A stretch of DNA of 64,000 nt from Blakeslea trispora. Taxonomy: Eukaryota > Mucoromycota > Mucoromycetes > Mucorales > Choanephoraceae. The notes below the pieces were generated by a model that did not search any database, was not told where the DNA came from, and was given only the letters and a program-made list of their open reading frames with translations. The stretch lies in contig JAIWNE010000029.1 in assembly GCA_025331445.1 (NCBI GenBank), positions 62,001 to 126,000 of the forward strand, given 5' to 3'. The position numbers were made by a program, and so were the translations under genes. Of the stretch, positions 11,665 to 22,432 are shown piece after piece. Within the stretch, counting starts at the first letter, position 1. Each line of letters opens with the position of its first letter.

Positions 11665-12156
11665 TCTATCTAAAAAAAATAGACAAAAAAAAAAGAAGAC
11701 GAGTTATGAAAAGATATGACAAGTATTTTATTTCTTGTTGTTAAGAGCATTCCTTTTCATTATTATGGTTTAAAAATGCCCAAGTACTTTCAAAATGTGA
11801 ATTTTTCTTTGCATTAATAGACATACTGAGCACATTTTGTATGTGACTGTACTATCTATCCTTTATCTTTCATCAAAATTTAAAGAAATGTGCATAAAAA
11901 CAAACGTGTAATGGTTAATGCCCAAAACAAACGCAACAATAGCATAGATACAAGCTCAAAGTCAATGACTTCTATAGTGTGGCTCTCATGTAAGATATAT
12001 GCGCAAATTTACTCTCCGCTGCATCGGAGCCATAAGTCGCGTCAAGATACGCGTTCTGAGTTTTGAGATAACTTACAATATTCCCCCTCCCCCTTTTTTT
12101 TTTTACTATTAACATCTTTTAATAAGCACAGACTTTAAGGAACAGAAAGAGACAAT
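11665..12156. other. divergent promoter region
   Basis: Shared by the small secreted protein (-) and the reductase homologue (+). Contains the MCB described separately and a C/T-rich tract (about 12083-12105) just before the reductase start. No gene. Confidence 0.6.
12049..12054. promoter_or_regulatory. MluI cell-cycle box (MCB, ACGCGT)
   Basis: ACGCGT sits 103 bp upstream of the reductase-homologue start at 12157, with a related CGCGTC at 12038-12043 and a 5-bp inverted repeat CTCCG/CGGAG at 12014-12029 beside it. In yeasts ACGCGT is bound by MBF and drives G1/S expression of dNTP and replication genes, including ribonucleotide reductase. Use here is inferred. Confidence 0.5.
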
Positions 12157-14645
12157 ATGTATGTCATTAAGAGAGGTAATATCATGAGTTTAAACAAGTC
12201 AAGTAAGAGTGATGACTAATGGTTTTGTAGACGGTACTCAAGAAAAAGTCTTTTTTGACAAGATCAGTTCCCGCATCAGTATTCTTTGTAACGGCCTCGA
12301 GGAGAACAATGTCGACCCTCCTATGATTGCTCAAAAGGTGTGGAAATAACTCATTTCTGTAGATAATGCATGGTTTTCAGGTTTATTCACATACTACTTG
12401 ATAGGTTGTTTCAGCTATGTATCCCGGTATTACGACTGTTCAGCTCGACAACTTGGCTGCGGAAATTGCTGCCAACATGATTGGTATTCATCCTGACTAT
12501 GCAATTCTGTCAGCCAGAATTTCTATCTCAAACCTTCAAAAGGAGACTCATGATAAGTTTTCTCAGGTTATGCAAGATCTCTATAATCATAAACATCCCA
12601 AATCAGGTGGTCCCAATCCTGTCATTGCCAAGGCTTTCCTTGATCTTGTTTTGAAATACGCTGATAAAATAGATGCGATGATTGACTATCAGCGTGATTT
12701 CTATTTATCTTATTTCGGATTCAAGACATTAGAGCAAAACTACTTGTTAAAGTTGGATGAGAAGGTTGTAGAGCGACCACAGCATTTATTCATGCGTGTT
12801 GCTTTAGCTATCCATGGAGAAGATTTGGAGGCCGCTTTTGCTACTTATGACTATACATCCCGCCTCTTGTTTAGTTTTGAGCCTACGACTTTGTTGAATG
12901 CAGGCACAAATAGCGGTCAGCTAGCTAGTGCATTTGAAGTACAGATGAAGGATGATAGCATTGAAGGCATTTATGACACAGTAGCCACTTGTGCTCGTGT
13001 GGCCAAGGGATCTGGCTCTGTTGGTATGAGCTGTCAAAAGATTCGTGCCTCAGGATCTTATATTGCTGGTACAAATGGCACATCTAATGGTATTATTCCT
13101 ATGCTGCGTGTATTTAACGATGCAGCTCGATTCATTACTCCTGGTGCTAGAAGAGTCAAGGGTGCTTACTCCATCTATCTTGAGCCTTGGCATCCTGATA
13201 TTTTTGAATATATTGATCTTTCAAAGCATAATGGTGAAGAGAACTTACGTGCTCGTCATTTATTACTTGGTCTTTGGATTCCTGATTTGTTTATGAAGCG
13301 TGTAGAAGAAAACGGTGAATGGTCCTTGTTGTGCCCCAACGAATGTCCTGGTCTTGATAATTCGATTGGTCAAGCATTTGAAGATCTTTACCTGTCTTAT
13401 GAAAAAGCTGGTAAAGCCAGAAAAACAGTCTCTGCTCAAAAGCTTTGGTTTTCTATCCTGGATTCTCAAATGGAAAGTGGTATGCCTTTCATGTGCTACA
13501 AAGATGCCATCAATCAGAAGAGCAACCAGAAAAATTTAGGTGTTATCACCGGATCCAGTCTTTATCCTGCCACCATACAATATGCTGATGACGAAGAAAT
13601 TGGCTCTGCTAATACAGCCTCTGTATCTCTTACAAGATGTGTCAATGAAGATGGCACATTCGATTTCAGTAAATTGCATGATATCGTCAAGATGGCTGTT
13701 AGGAATTTAGACAAAATGATTGACATCAACGCTTATCCATTAGAGGAAGCCAAGATGGCTGCTCTCAAGCATCGTGGAATTGCTTTGGGTGTCCAAGGTC
13801 TAGCTGATGTTTTCTTAAAGTTGGGTTATCCATTCGATTCTAATGAAGCGCGTCAATTGAACAAATCTTTGTTTGAATCCATTTATTTCGCTGCTCTTGA
13901 AGCTTCCAATGAACTCTCGCAGAAGTCTGGGCCTTATTCTAGCTACGGAGCATCCCCTGTAAGTCAAGGTATACTTCAACATGACATGTGGTCAGTGAGT
14001 GGCTCTGATCATCTTGATTGGGCCACCTTGCGCTCTAAAATTGAAACTCACGGCATTCGTAATTCCGTTTTACTTGCTGTGATGCCTACACCTACCACCA
14101 GTCGGATTTTGGGTAACAATGACAGCATTGAGCCTTATCAAAGCATGGTGTTTGTTCACCGCGGAGCAACCGGAGACATTTATTCTGTTAATCCTCACTT
14201 GATCATGAGTTTAGCTGAACGTGGGTTGTGGAATCCTGAAATGAGAAATGCATTGATTCAGGCCGAAAATGGCTCAATTCAAAAGATTCCAAATATCCCT
14301 GATGATATTAAGGTGCTTTACAAAACGGTATGGGAAATTTCTCAACGTGTAATCATCGATATGTCTGTAGATCGTGGCGCTTTCATTGATCAATCTCAAG
14401 CTCTTAATCTTTTCACGAGTGAACCAAACTATAGTCGTATGTCTTCCATGCACTTCTATTCTTGGAAGAAAGGTCTGAAGACTGGTATGCAATACCTGAA
14501 GTCGGATCCTCAAAGTGCCGCACGCTTAAGTGTCTCTCAAGAAGCTGTAGAACAGTCAGAAGAAGTTGATAACATAACAGATGGTATGGCTGCCATTGCT
14601 TGTTCGCTAGACAATCCAGACGCTTGTGTTAGCTGTAGTGGTTAA
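12157..14645 (+). CDS. ribonucleotide reductase large-subunit homologue, predicted catalytically dead
   Basis: Homologue of class Ia reductase R1. Three exons, 12157-12175, 12231-12337 and 12405-14645, give 788 aa (human R1 792). It aligns end to end, from MYVIKRDGTQEKVFFDKI through the ATP cone to a C-terminal CVSC. The numbering matches human R1 over the active site, and there the residues needed for chemistry are changed: Cys218 is Ala, Cys429 Tyr, Cys444 Ala, Asn427 Ser, Glu431 Ala, Ser202 Pro; the Tyr-Tyr radical-transfer pair near the C-terminus reads Gln738-Tyr739. Kept are Asp57 and Lys88 of the ATP cone and Asp226 of the specificity site, plus fold motifs GSYIAGTNG and LEPWHPDIFEYIDL. 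The frame is uninterrupted, so this is no ordinary pseudogene. A conventional R1 must be encoded elsewhere. Likely role: regulatory partner of R1 or R2, by inference. Confidence 0.93.
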
Positions 14646-14767
14646 TATACTCAGAATGTCTTATGCTTTAAAGTATGGTTTTGTTTTATGTATTAAAAAA
14701 AAATAAAATCGCGCTTTCTTTATTGATTAAGAGAATGAAAGCCGAGTTAGCTCGAGAGCAAAGTTTC

Positions 14768-15019
14768 TTATTGAAGCTTTGGGCATTGCTTTGCTTCCTT
14801 GCAACCAGTATCAATGTTTCCGTGTTCATCAATCTTCATAGAGTGACCTGTTGCTTGTTCATGGATATGGTTAGCTTGTTCGGCAACCTTCTTGCGCTCA
14901 AGGTCAGAAGAGGCCTATGTATCAATAATAAGAATTCTGTATTCCTGTAGTGATTCTTTTCTACTTGCCTGGTGTGTCTTTTCGACTAATTCTTCGAGCT
15001 TAGCACCTTGTGAGTTCAT
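14768..15019 (-). CDS. small hydrophilic protein, GC-AG intron
   Basis: Two exons, 15019-14969 and 14914-14768, give a 65-aa charged protein starting MNSQGAKLEELVEKTHQ and continuing ASSDLERKKVAEQANHIHEQ, ending CKEAKQCPKLQ. The frame only continues if the 54-nt intron starts with GCAAGT, the consensus 5' end of the rare GC-AG introns; the nearby GT two codons later would bring a stop. I do not recognise the family. It is helix-prone and has two cysteines near the C-terminus. It converges on the reductase homologue (122 bp between stops). The reading is supported by frame continuity, a good start and a stop, not by homology. Confidence 0.6.
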
Positions 15020-15364
15020 TTTGAATTGTTAATGTAAGAGATAAAATAATTAAATTTGAATAAAAAAAAAGAAGAGATTCACCCGAGTTTATAAGTTGCT
15101 TTTATGCATAATCTATCTGTTTCAATCGTAGATTTATGCGTAGCGTGGGAAGGGTGGCAATGACATCGATATTATCTAAACAAACAAACCTAAAAATGCA
15201 ACCAGCAATTTCTCGAAAATTATCGCAACATAAATAATGTCTTGAGCGATTTTATAAGATTTAAACGCGGCCAAACAGCTCAGATACAACCAATGAATCT
15301 TATGTATTTACTAGCTGACCCAGTTTTTTTTTTCTTTGCTTTGATTCAGCAAGAATTGAGATCA

Positions 15365-15437
15365 CAATAGAGTAGGACTTGAACCAACACATAATACAAA
15401 GATGTTTACCTAGCTAAATTATGCAGGTGATCTATTG
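15365..15437 (-). other. tRNA-like 73-nt segment (doubtful)
   Basis: Read on the minus strand, 7-nt ends CAATAGA and TCTATTG pair perfectly and enclose 73 nt. The 3' half contains GGTTCAAGTCC, an exact match to the tRNA T-arm/B-box consensus. The rest does not fold well: a TAGCTAGGT A-box-like string is too close to the B box, and no convincing anticodon stem appears. It may be a tRNA relic or chance. Confidence 0.25.
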
Positions 15438-16573
15438 GCTGAAAAGCTGCATAGCAATTAATGAATGGTTCTCTTTGACTTTACGGTTTTTGTCTTTTGG
15501 CCATGAGTTTAGAACGAAATGGACCTTATATTACAGATGTGTTGCGTTTGTTTGTTGATTTTCATTCTTTTTTTTATGATTTATTGAATTGCTTGGGCAA
15601 TCATAAAAGAATAGACCCATTGATAATTCTGGCTTACTATCAAAAGATACTTCTATCATATAAGCCTCGCCAATCCAATGCCTTCTATCTTTTTCTTTCT
15701 ACACAAGGGTGATACACTATTGCATTGCACTCAAACAGATGGGTGCTTTTTGAAAAATGATTTTTTTATCTCATGACAGAAGAGATAAGAAAAACAGGAG
15801 TAAGCAGTAATTGGTTGTGTCCTGCTGTTGTATGTGCAACTCCGCATCAAATGTCATTTGACAGGCGCGTTTGTCCTAGATACGTGAAAACCACCTTGTC
15901 CAATATTCCAAAGCAAGCATGCATGTGTCGCAAACTAAAAAGGAGGAGCCAAGTTATAAAAGGCGCCTTGAATTTGAAGTCTACCTCTCTATCTAAATCT
16001 ATCATAAAGTGTTTCTGCTTTTATTTTGTGTTCTTTTAGGGTTAATATTGACTTTTAAATACTTCAAGGAAAACTTTTTTTGCAGCAAAATTTTTTGATT
16101 TGACATTTGATGTGACAGCTTGGACTGTTCAGTCTGAGTTTGTTCCTCTTCTGCCATAGGGACAATGCTGAGCCAATAAAATTAGCTTATTTTCTAAAAC
16201 GGGAACAAAATAAATATACATTCATTGGTCCTTTTGTATCAAAGATACTACTATCTTTGCTTCCTTTTCATGGAATAAACGTACGATTTTGAGTCAACAC
16301 TCTTTGGAAAAAAGGTAGAATCATATACATCTTAAACTTTGCTGCTCCAAAAACATGCAAAACTATGAGCCAAATGCAAAATAGAGAAAAGTTTTTTTTC
16401 TGTACTGCTTTCGTGACTGCAAACGTTGCTTTTTGTCTGGGCTTGAACAAATTTTTTCTTGCCTTAGTTTAAATATTTTTGACAAGAGACGAAAGAAAAG
16501 TTTTTCACTGTATTTTTTACTTTATTTTCTCACCTTAATAGGGAGATCAACCAGCCGCTTTGTGTGTACTTTG

Positions 16574-16581
16574 TATATAAA
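16574..16581 (+). promoter_or_regulatory. TATA box candidate
   Basis: TATATAAA about 170 bp upstream of the NET-like gene start (16750), followed by C/T-rich leader sequence. A sensible distance for a fungal promoter with a 5' UTR. Confidence 0.45.
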
Positions 16582-16749
16582 CGAATTCTGAAGCCGTAAA
16601 ACAAAAAGAAATACCACTCTGCACTAGTGCTGCTTGAATCATACTTTTTTAAAAGCATTACCCATTCTTTTTCAGAACCTCTTTCCCTTCTCCTTTTTTT
16701 TTTTACCCTACCCTTCTTTTATACATATATATATATACTCTTATAGAAA

Positions 16750-18764
16750 ATGGCTGGGTAAGTTAATCTCCTTGGGCACAAATGGAGCGAAGGCATCAAG
16801 TGTGATAGTAGCTAACTCGAGTGAAAACTATAGCGTTACTATTGCTCACCAACCCACAAACAACAACACAACTGAAATTTCCTCAGAAGCTGTAAACGAG
16901 GAACAATTAAACCACTTGTTAGCTGGCTCCACTGAATGGCCTAGCAATATGCCAGTCGAAGATTTGACTAACGAAGTGCAAGAATTGATGATGAGGTACA
17001 GCAACTTAAACAATTGAACAATTGGATAAAAAAATTTTTTTTTTTGCATTTCAGTTATTAATTGATTTTTTTTGTCGATTATTGCCATACAGAGATTCTA
17101 TGAATTCTTGGCTTCAACCATGGATGGCCGAAAATGCTGGCTGTCTTGCTGGTCTTGATGCTCAAATGTATCCTCAGCCATTTCAACTTGAAGACTTGTT
17201 TGGTCAAGATCAATTAGACTTTACTCAAACTATTACACAATCAGGATTCTACGATGAAATCGCTTTTGGTAAACATTAGGAACTTAGAAGCAAGTGGAAA
17301 GAAACTTACCAATCTTTGTCTTTTTTAAAAAAAGCTTCTGATGATGCTTCTCTTCAATTGAGCGCATCTACTTCATCAGCTTCTTCTCCTTCTGATAGTT
17401 CTGCTCAAGTCAGTCCAGTTATTCAATCTGTTTCAGATAACCACCTCAATCAATTTAAAGAAGAAGACGCTATTGTTCAACAACTTGATTTGGACCTAAA
17501 AGATGACGTAGAAATTGAAGAAGACATCCAAGTAGACGAGCAACCTATTACCACTGCTACATTTGTACCAGCACCTGTAGCCATGCCAAACCCAATGAAA
17601 CGTAGAAGAGGGTCTTCAAGCTCTGAAAGTTCTAGCGACGATGATTCATCCTCTGGCTCTGATTCCGAATCCGATTCCGAAGATGAAGCCAATGTGATCC
17701 CTACTACTGTCGCTAATATGAATAGCCGTGGTAGAATGAACTATTCTTCCTCCTCGGATTCTGATTCTGATGCTGAAATGATGCCCGGTCATCGCTCTCG
17801 TGCCATGTCTCCTGCCTCCAACTCATACATGTACATGCACAAGCGTCAAATTGAAGAAACTCTTTTAGATAGAATCACAAATCAGCTTCATCCTGAAAAA
17901 TTGCCTGGCATCTTACCCATTTTATCTTCTGAAAAAGCCAACAGCCAACATGAAGATGAAGTAGAAATTGACTTGTCTTGTTTGGCTCGCGAGCAATTGG
18001 TTCAGGTGCTTTCTTATGTTGATGCTTGTATTCTGGAACAGCGCGGTGGTCCAGCTGTGCGTGTAGAAGACTATATCCAAAAGAAGTCTACGAAAAAGGG
18101 GCCCCGTACTCGTCCTGCATTGGTAGATGAAGACAGAGTTGTTGCTGAGCCTAAGAAGAGACGTCCTGCTAAGCAGCAAAGACGTCGTCCCGCCAAACCC
18201 AAATCTAGATCGCGCGCCGAACTAACAGAGGATATCGATGCTGGTTCATCATCATCCGATGACTCTTCTGGTGAAGAAGAAATGGTGCCAAAATCCAAAC
18301 GCTACGAAGGCCCAATGTCTATGGCTTCTCTTTCCAAGAAAGGCAATGCCCCCTCAAAACCATCACGCAGCAATATTGCCAACATTTGCAACAAGAAGTC
18401 AAGTAACAAGAAGAACAGAACTCGTCGTAGAGATGATGATGGCACTGTATCTTCATCTGTGACAGTTTTCCAAGATCCCGACAGTATTGCTTCATCCAGA
18501 CCCAAGAGAAGAGCAGCAGTTCACAAGCGAAGATTATTAGAAGAAATGCTTGCACCTTCCGACAATGAAGATAATGATGATGAAGACGACAACAGCCCAC
18601 TAATCGTATTTGGCGATGAAAAGATGGACTTTGGTGTTGTGGACAACCGCACAATTATCCATCAAGTTCCAGTGATATCCAATAAATCTGAAGTGGTTGT
18701 TGTGGCATCCGTAGATGAAGATGAAAACGAAGATACCGACGAAGAAATTGACATTATGTGTTAA
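16750..18764 (+). CDS. nuclear protein with NET-like (extra-terminal/FAM199X-like) domain
   Basis: Four exons, 16750-16757, 16801-16995, 17093-17268 and 17335-18764, give 602 aa. Exon 1 is only 8 nt (ATG GCT GG); its acceptor (…atcaag) is weak but is the only one keeping the frame open. At about residues 295-360 the sequence KRQIEETLLDRITNQLHPEK, then LPGILPIL and DEVEIDLSCLAREQLVQVLSYVDACI matches the helix-turn pattern of the BET extra-terminal (NET) domain, also resembling vertebrate FAM199X; no bromodomain is present. Around it are Ser/Asp/Glu-rich acidic tracts and several basic clusters (KKRRPAKQQRRRPAKPKSRSR) suggesting nuclear location. NET domains bind short Lys-rich peptides of chromatin factors, so a chromatin adaptor role is inferred. 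An N-terminal segment rich in Trp/acidic residues could be an activation region. Confidence 0.7.
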
Positions 18765-19592
18765 ATTTCTCAAGCCACACACATATATTTTTCATCACCA
18801 TATCATTCTCTTCTTGTACATTTTGTAATTCTTAAACCTCATCCCTATCTTCCTCTTCAAAAAGTTTGTTATATATACAAAAAAGTCATTTTCTTTTATC
18901 CTACTGTTAATTTCATGCCATCCATTTACTCATATTTATATACATTTAAAAATTATATTTAGTTTTTCATGCCAAATTTACCCATTCTAAATAAAAGAAA
19001 TCACGTATTTTCTTGTATCTAATCAATGATGTCTTTAGTTTGTCTTGTCAGATTGATAAATCTAAAGTCCTTCAAGCAAGCTAAAATCAACTTGCTTTGT
19101 TCTTATTCTCAACTTTTTAACGTACTGCTTAGTATTCTGTCGAATAAATATTTGTAAATTTGCAAAACTGCATTTACTGGACTCTATTCTTCTTTCAAAA
19201 GCAACACTCACAAGCTTCAAAAAAGTTGCGATAATGTACAGGTATTTGATAGATCTCGAGACTTATTGTCATAGACCAAACGAATTTGATAGGCAAACAC
19301 GATATTTATGTTTGAGTATATCTAAAAAATAAACTTGCGTCCATGAAAAACAAGAGTAACAATGAATTCACCCTGGTGATGCAGTTCAGTTTTGGAAGCC
19401 TCAGTTTAGAGTGGATAATGCTCTTAAATTGAACATCTTTCAAACAAGCAAATGTTGTAAATAGAATAATAGCATTTTTTTTTGGAGGCCCATGTACCAC
19501 CATCTTGTAACATTTTTCAAATTCAGACATAGACAGATATTTAAAGATTTAAAGTCGTGGTGTTTATGTTTTCCCTTTTTCAAGCGAAAAAT
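18765..19592. other. intergenic
   Basis: 3' side of the NET-like gene and promoter side of the gamma-glutamyltranspeptidase gene. AT-rich, without a gene or a repeat I can support. Confidence 0.5.
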
Positions 19593-22160
19593 ATGGCCAC
19601 AGGCAAATTACCTTTTATATCACGCCGATCAACTGTTTACGGCACAAACGCTATTGTATCAAGTTCGTATGTATTTCAGTCAAATCATTGTATGCTTTTT
19701 CTTCCATACCTTACCGAAAACAATTATTTTCTCCCTTATAGTCAGCCCCTAGCAACTCAAGCTGGTATAGAGATTCTTAAGAAAGGTGGTAATGCTGCTG
19801 TAAGTTGAAAAGTAAATACATGCAGAAAATACGTATTCAACCCTCCTTCAAAACATGCTTCTAGGATGCAGCAATTGCAGTTGGTAACGTCCAATATCTC
19901 CATATTTTAGTGTGCTCTTTACTGACTGAATAGGTACATTTTCTTCAAATGAGGTTAGCTGCTGCGTTGAATGTAACAGGTAAAAAAAAAAACCATGCAT
20001 TGTGGTTCGTAAGAAAATGTGCTATCCTATTAACACTCCATGTCCCTAGAACCTGGCTCTACTGGTATTGGTGGAGATGCATTTTGTCTTTTTTATGATG
20101 CAAAATCTCGTACTGTCAAAGGGTTAAACGGATCTGGACGGTAATGGGTTATATAGTGCTTGTTGTACATGTTATCAATCACTTAACTCGCATTACTATT
20201 TTAATTACTCTAGTACACCAGCTTCTTTGGACCTGAATTATATTCGAGAAAAAGCAAAGATTTCTGGAGAGTCTTTGCCTACCGACAGTATTCATGCTAT
20301 TACAGTGCCTGGTGCTGCTGCCGCATGGGTGGATACAATAGAGAATTTCGGCTCTGGAAATCTAGATCTGTCTACTATTCTTGCTCCTGCTATTGATTTG
20401 GCTGACAATGGGTAAATGAAATCAATGTTTGAATACACAAACAAAAGAGCAAGACACTCAATTTTTTTTTCTTTTTTTCTACTAGATTCCCAGTATCGCA
20501 CATTTCTGCTAATGGCGTAATGTATATAGACTCAACATGTAAAATAAAATCAATCTGACAATCAACTTGTCTAGTGGAAGGCAGAAGCAAAGAATCTTGC
20601 TGCAATGAACTCAAAGCAAGTGAAGAATGTTTGGTTAATCGACAACGTCCGTGCACCAGAAGAAGGTGAAATTATGACGATTCCAACTCTCGCTGAGTAA
20701 GCAATTAAGCAATCTACTCTTAGTCTCGTTTCTGTGAGAAAAAAAATTGACAACGAATTTGCTTTAAATTATAGAACATTTCGTGTTTTGGCAGCAGAGG
20801 GCAAGAAAGGCTTCTACGATGGTCGTATCGGAAATGCTATTGTGGAGGCTGTTCAATCAAGAGGAGGTCTGTTGACTCTAGAAGATTTGGCACAGCATAC
20901 AAGCGAGTTGCTTGAGCCCATTAGCCTTGATTATCATGACTGGACTGTATGGGAAATTCCACCTAATGGTCAAGGTATCACAGCCTTATTGGCCTTGGGT
21001 ATTATTGAAGCACTTGAGGAGACAGGAAGAATAGACTTTTCAACCATCGAACACAACTCTGCAGAGTATATCCATATCATCACAGAGGTAACAAGAATAG
21101 CCTTTGCAGATACCAGATACTATGTTGCCGATCCTCAGACTCAGCCTGTCCCTACCGAAGCGTTACTGAACAAGGTTAGGCAACATGCTATGCATTAGTG
21201 AATACAGCTAACAACAATACGTATTGGAACTATTAGGAGTATCTTCGAGAGCGATCCAAACTAGTAGATCTCAAAAAACGGAATGATGATATTCAGAAAG
21301 GCTATCCTGATGAAGTAGGCAACACTGTTTATTTCTCTGTGGTGGATCAAGAAGGCAATGCATGCAGTTTTATTGTAAGTCTATAATGTCAAGCAGATCT
21401 AGAAAAAACTAAACAAACCTCGCCCTTTACTGGACTTTGACAAAAGAATTCCACTTTTAGACACTTTGGAGTAAGCGACAGCTTATTGAGTTGAAAGAAC
21501 ACAAAGATTAATCTTTCTCAACTTAGTCTCATATCATTGCTGACAACACAGGTATCATCTTGCATAATCGAGGTTGCAATTTTGTTCTGATCGAGGACCA
21601 CCCTAACTGCATTGCGCCTAGCAAGCGACCTTACCATACAATTATTCCCTCAATGATCACACGCAAAACAGATGACGGTCATGATCTCGAGGCATGTTTT
21701 GGTGGTAAGCACTCATCTTTCAAAGACTGCTACCAGTTGGGCTTATGCTAACTGAAGTTCTTTTTTTATTCTTAATCTAGTTATGGGTGCATACATGCAA
21801 CCACAGGGTCAGGTTCAAGTAATTTTGAATATGAAGCACTACCTCTCCAATCCTCAACATGCACTAGATCTTCCTCGTCTTTGCGTTGCTCCTCCCAGAA
21901 AGGATCCCAATGTACCTGCCAATGCTTATGCATTTACTCGAGTTAACGATTCTGTTGTTTATCTTGAAGATGGCATTAGCCCAGATGTAGTTGAAAAACT
22001 TGAGAGTATGGGTCATGTCTGCCATTGGGTTCACAGCCATTCCCGTGCTTTGTTTGGTCGTGGACAGATCATCTGCTCCAAGAAGGACAAAAGAACCGAT
22101 CGTCGTGTTCTTTGTGCTGGTAGCGATCCCCGAGGTGACGGATGTGCTATTGGATGGTAA
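19593..22160 (+). CDS. gamma-glutamyltranspeptidase / glutathione hydrolase (YwrD-like)
   Basis: Hydrolyses or transfers the gamma-glutamyl group of glutathione; matures by self-cleavage before a Thr. Thirteen exons: 19593-19666, 19742-19799, 19865-19883, 19959-19979, 20050-20140, 20214-20411, 20486-20516, 20575-20696, 20775-21174, 21237-21374, 21447-21470, 21527-21704, 21781-22160; 577 aa. Several exons are tiny (19, 21, 24 and 31 nt). Visible motifs: [50 protein letters not shown], and the cleavage-site Thr368 in [21 protein letters not shown]-terminal [13 protein letters not shown] and GRGQII. There is no signal peptide or membrane anchor, and the cleavage-site motif resembles the bacterial YwrD group more than secreted GGT, so an intracellular enzyme is likely. 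The segment between exons 11 and 12 ([13 protein letters not shown]) is atypical of the family and depends on my splice choice. Confidence 0.87.
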
Positions 22161-22432
22161 GAGACAGTGTACTCCAAGGGCTTTCCCCCACTCTCCAGTC
22201 AACAAGTAAACAACCACTTGATTTTTTTTTATAAAGAAAAGACTGTTTATATTAAAAAATGATATAAAAAATACATGCATACAGATAGATACAACGCATC
22301 TTCAAAAAAATTTATTCTTTTTCTACAGGCTACGTTTAAGGAAATAAGGTGTAATGAGAGCTAAACAATTTATTTCTTCTACAAATTCGAAAAAAGTTTG
22401 CATGTCAGTCAAAGTGCATATAAGGCTATCAT

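Larger units (their letters stand above)
15020..16749. other. intergenic, including NET-like gene promoter
   Basis: No supportable gene. Contains the tRNA-like segment (15365-15437), a strong TATAAAA at 15955-15961 followed by GGCGCC with no ORF behind it for almost 800 bp, and the TATATAAA at 16574. An unannotated non-coding transcript or a distant start for the 16750 gene could begin at the first TATA. Confidence 0.4.

Noticed and set aside
15773..16039. Plus-strand ORF of 88 residues before the NET-like gene
   Set aside because: Overlaps the TATAAAA at 15955 and has no family resemblance.
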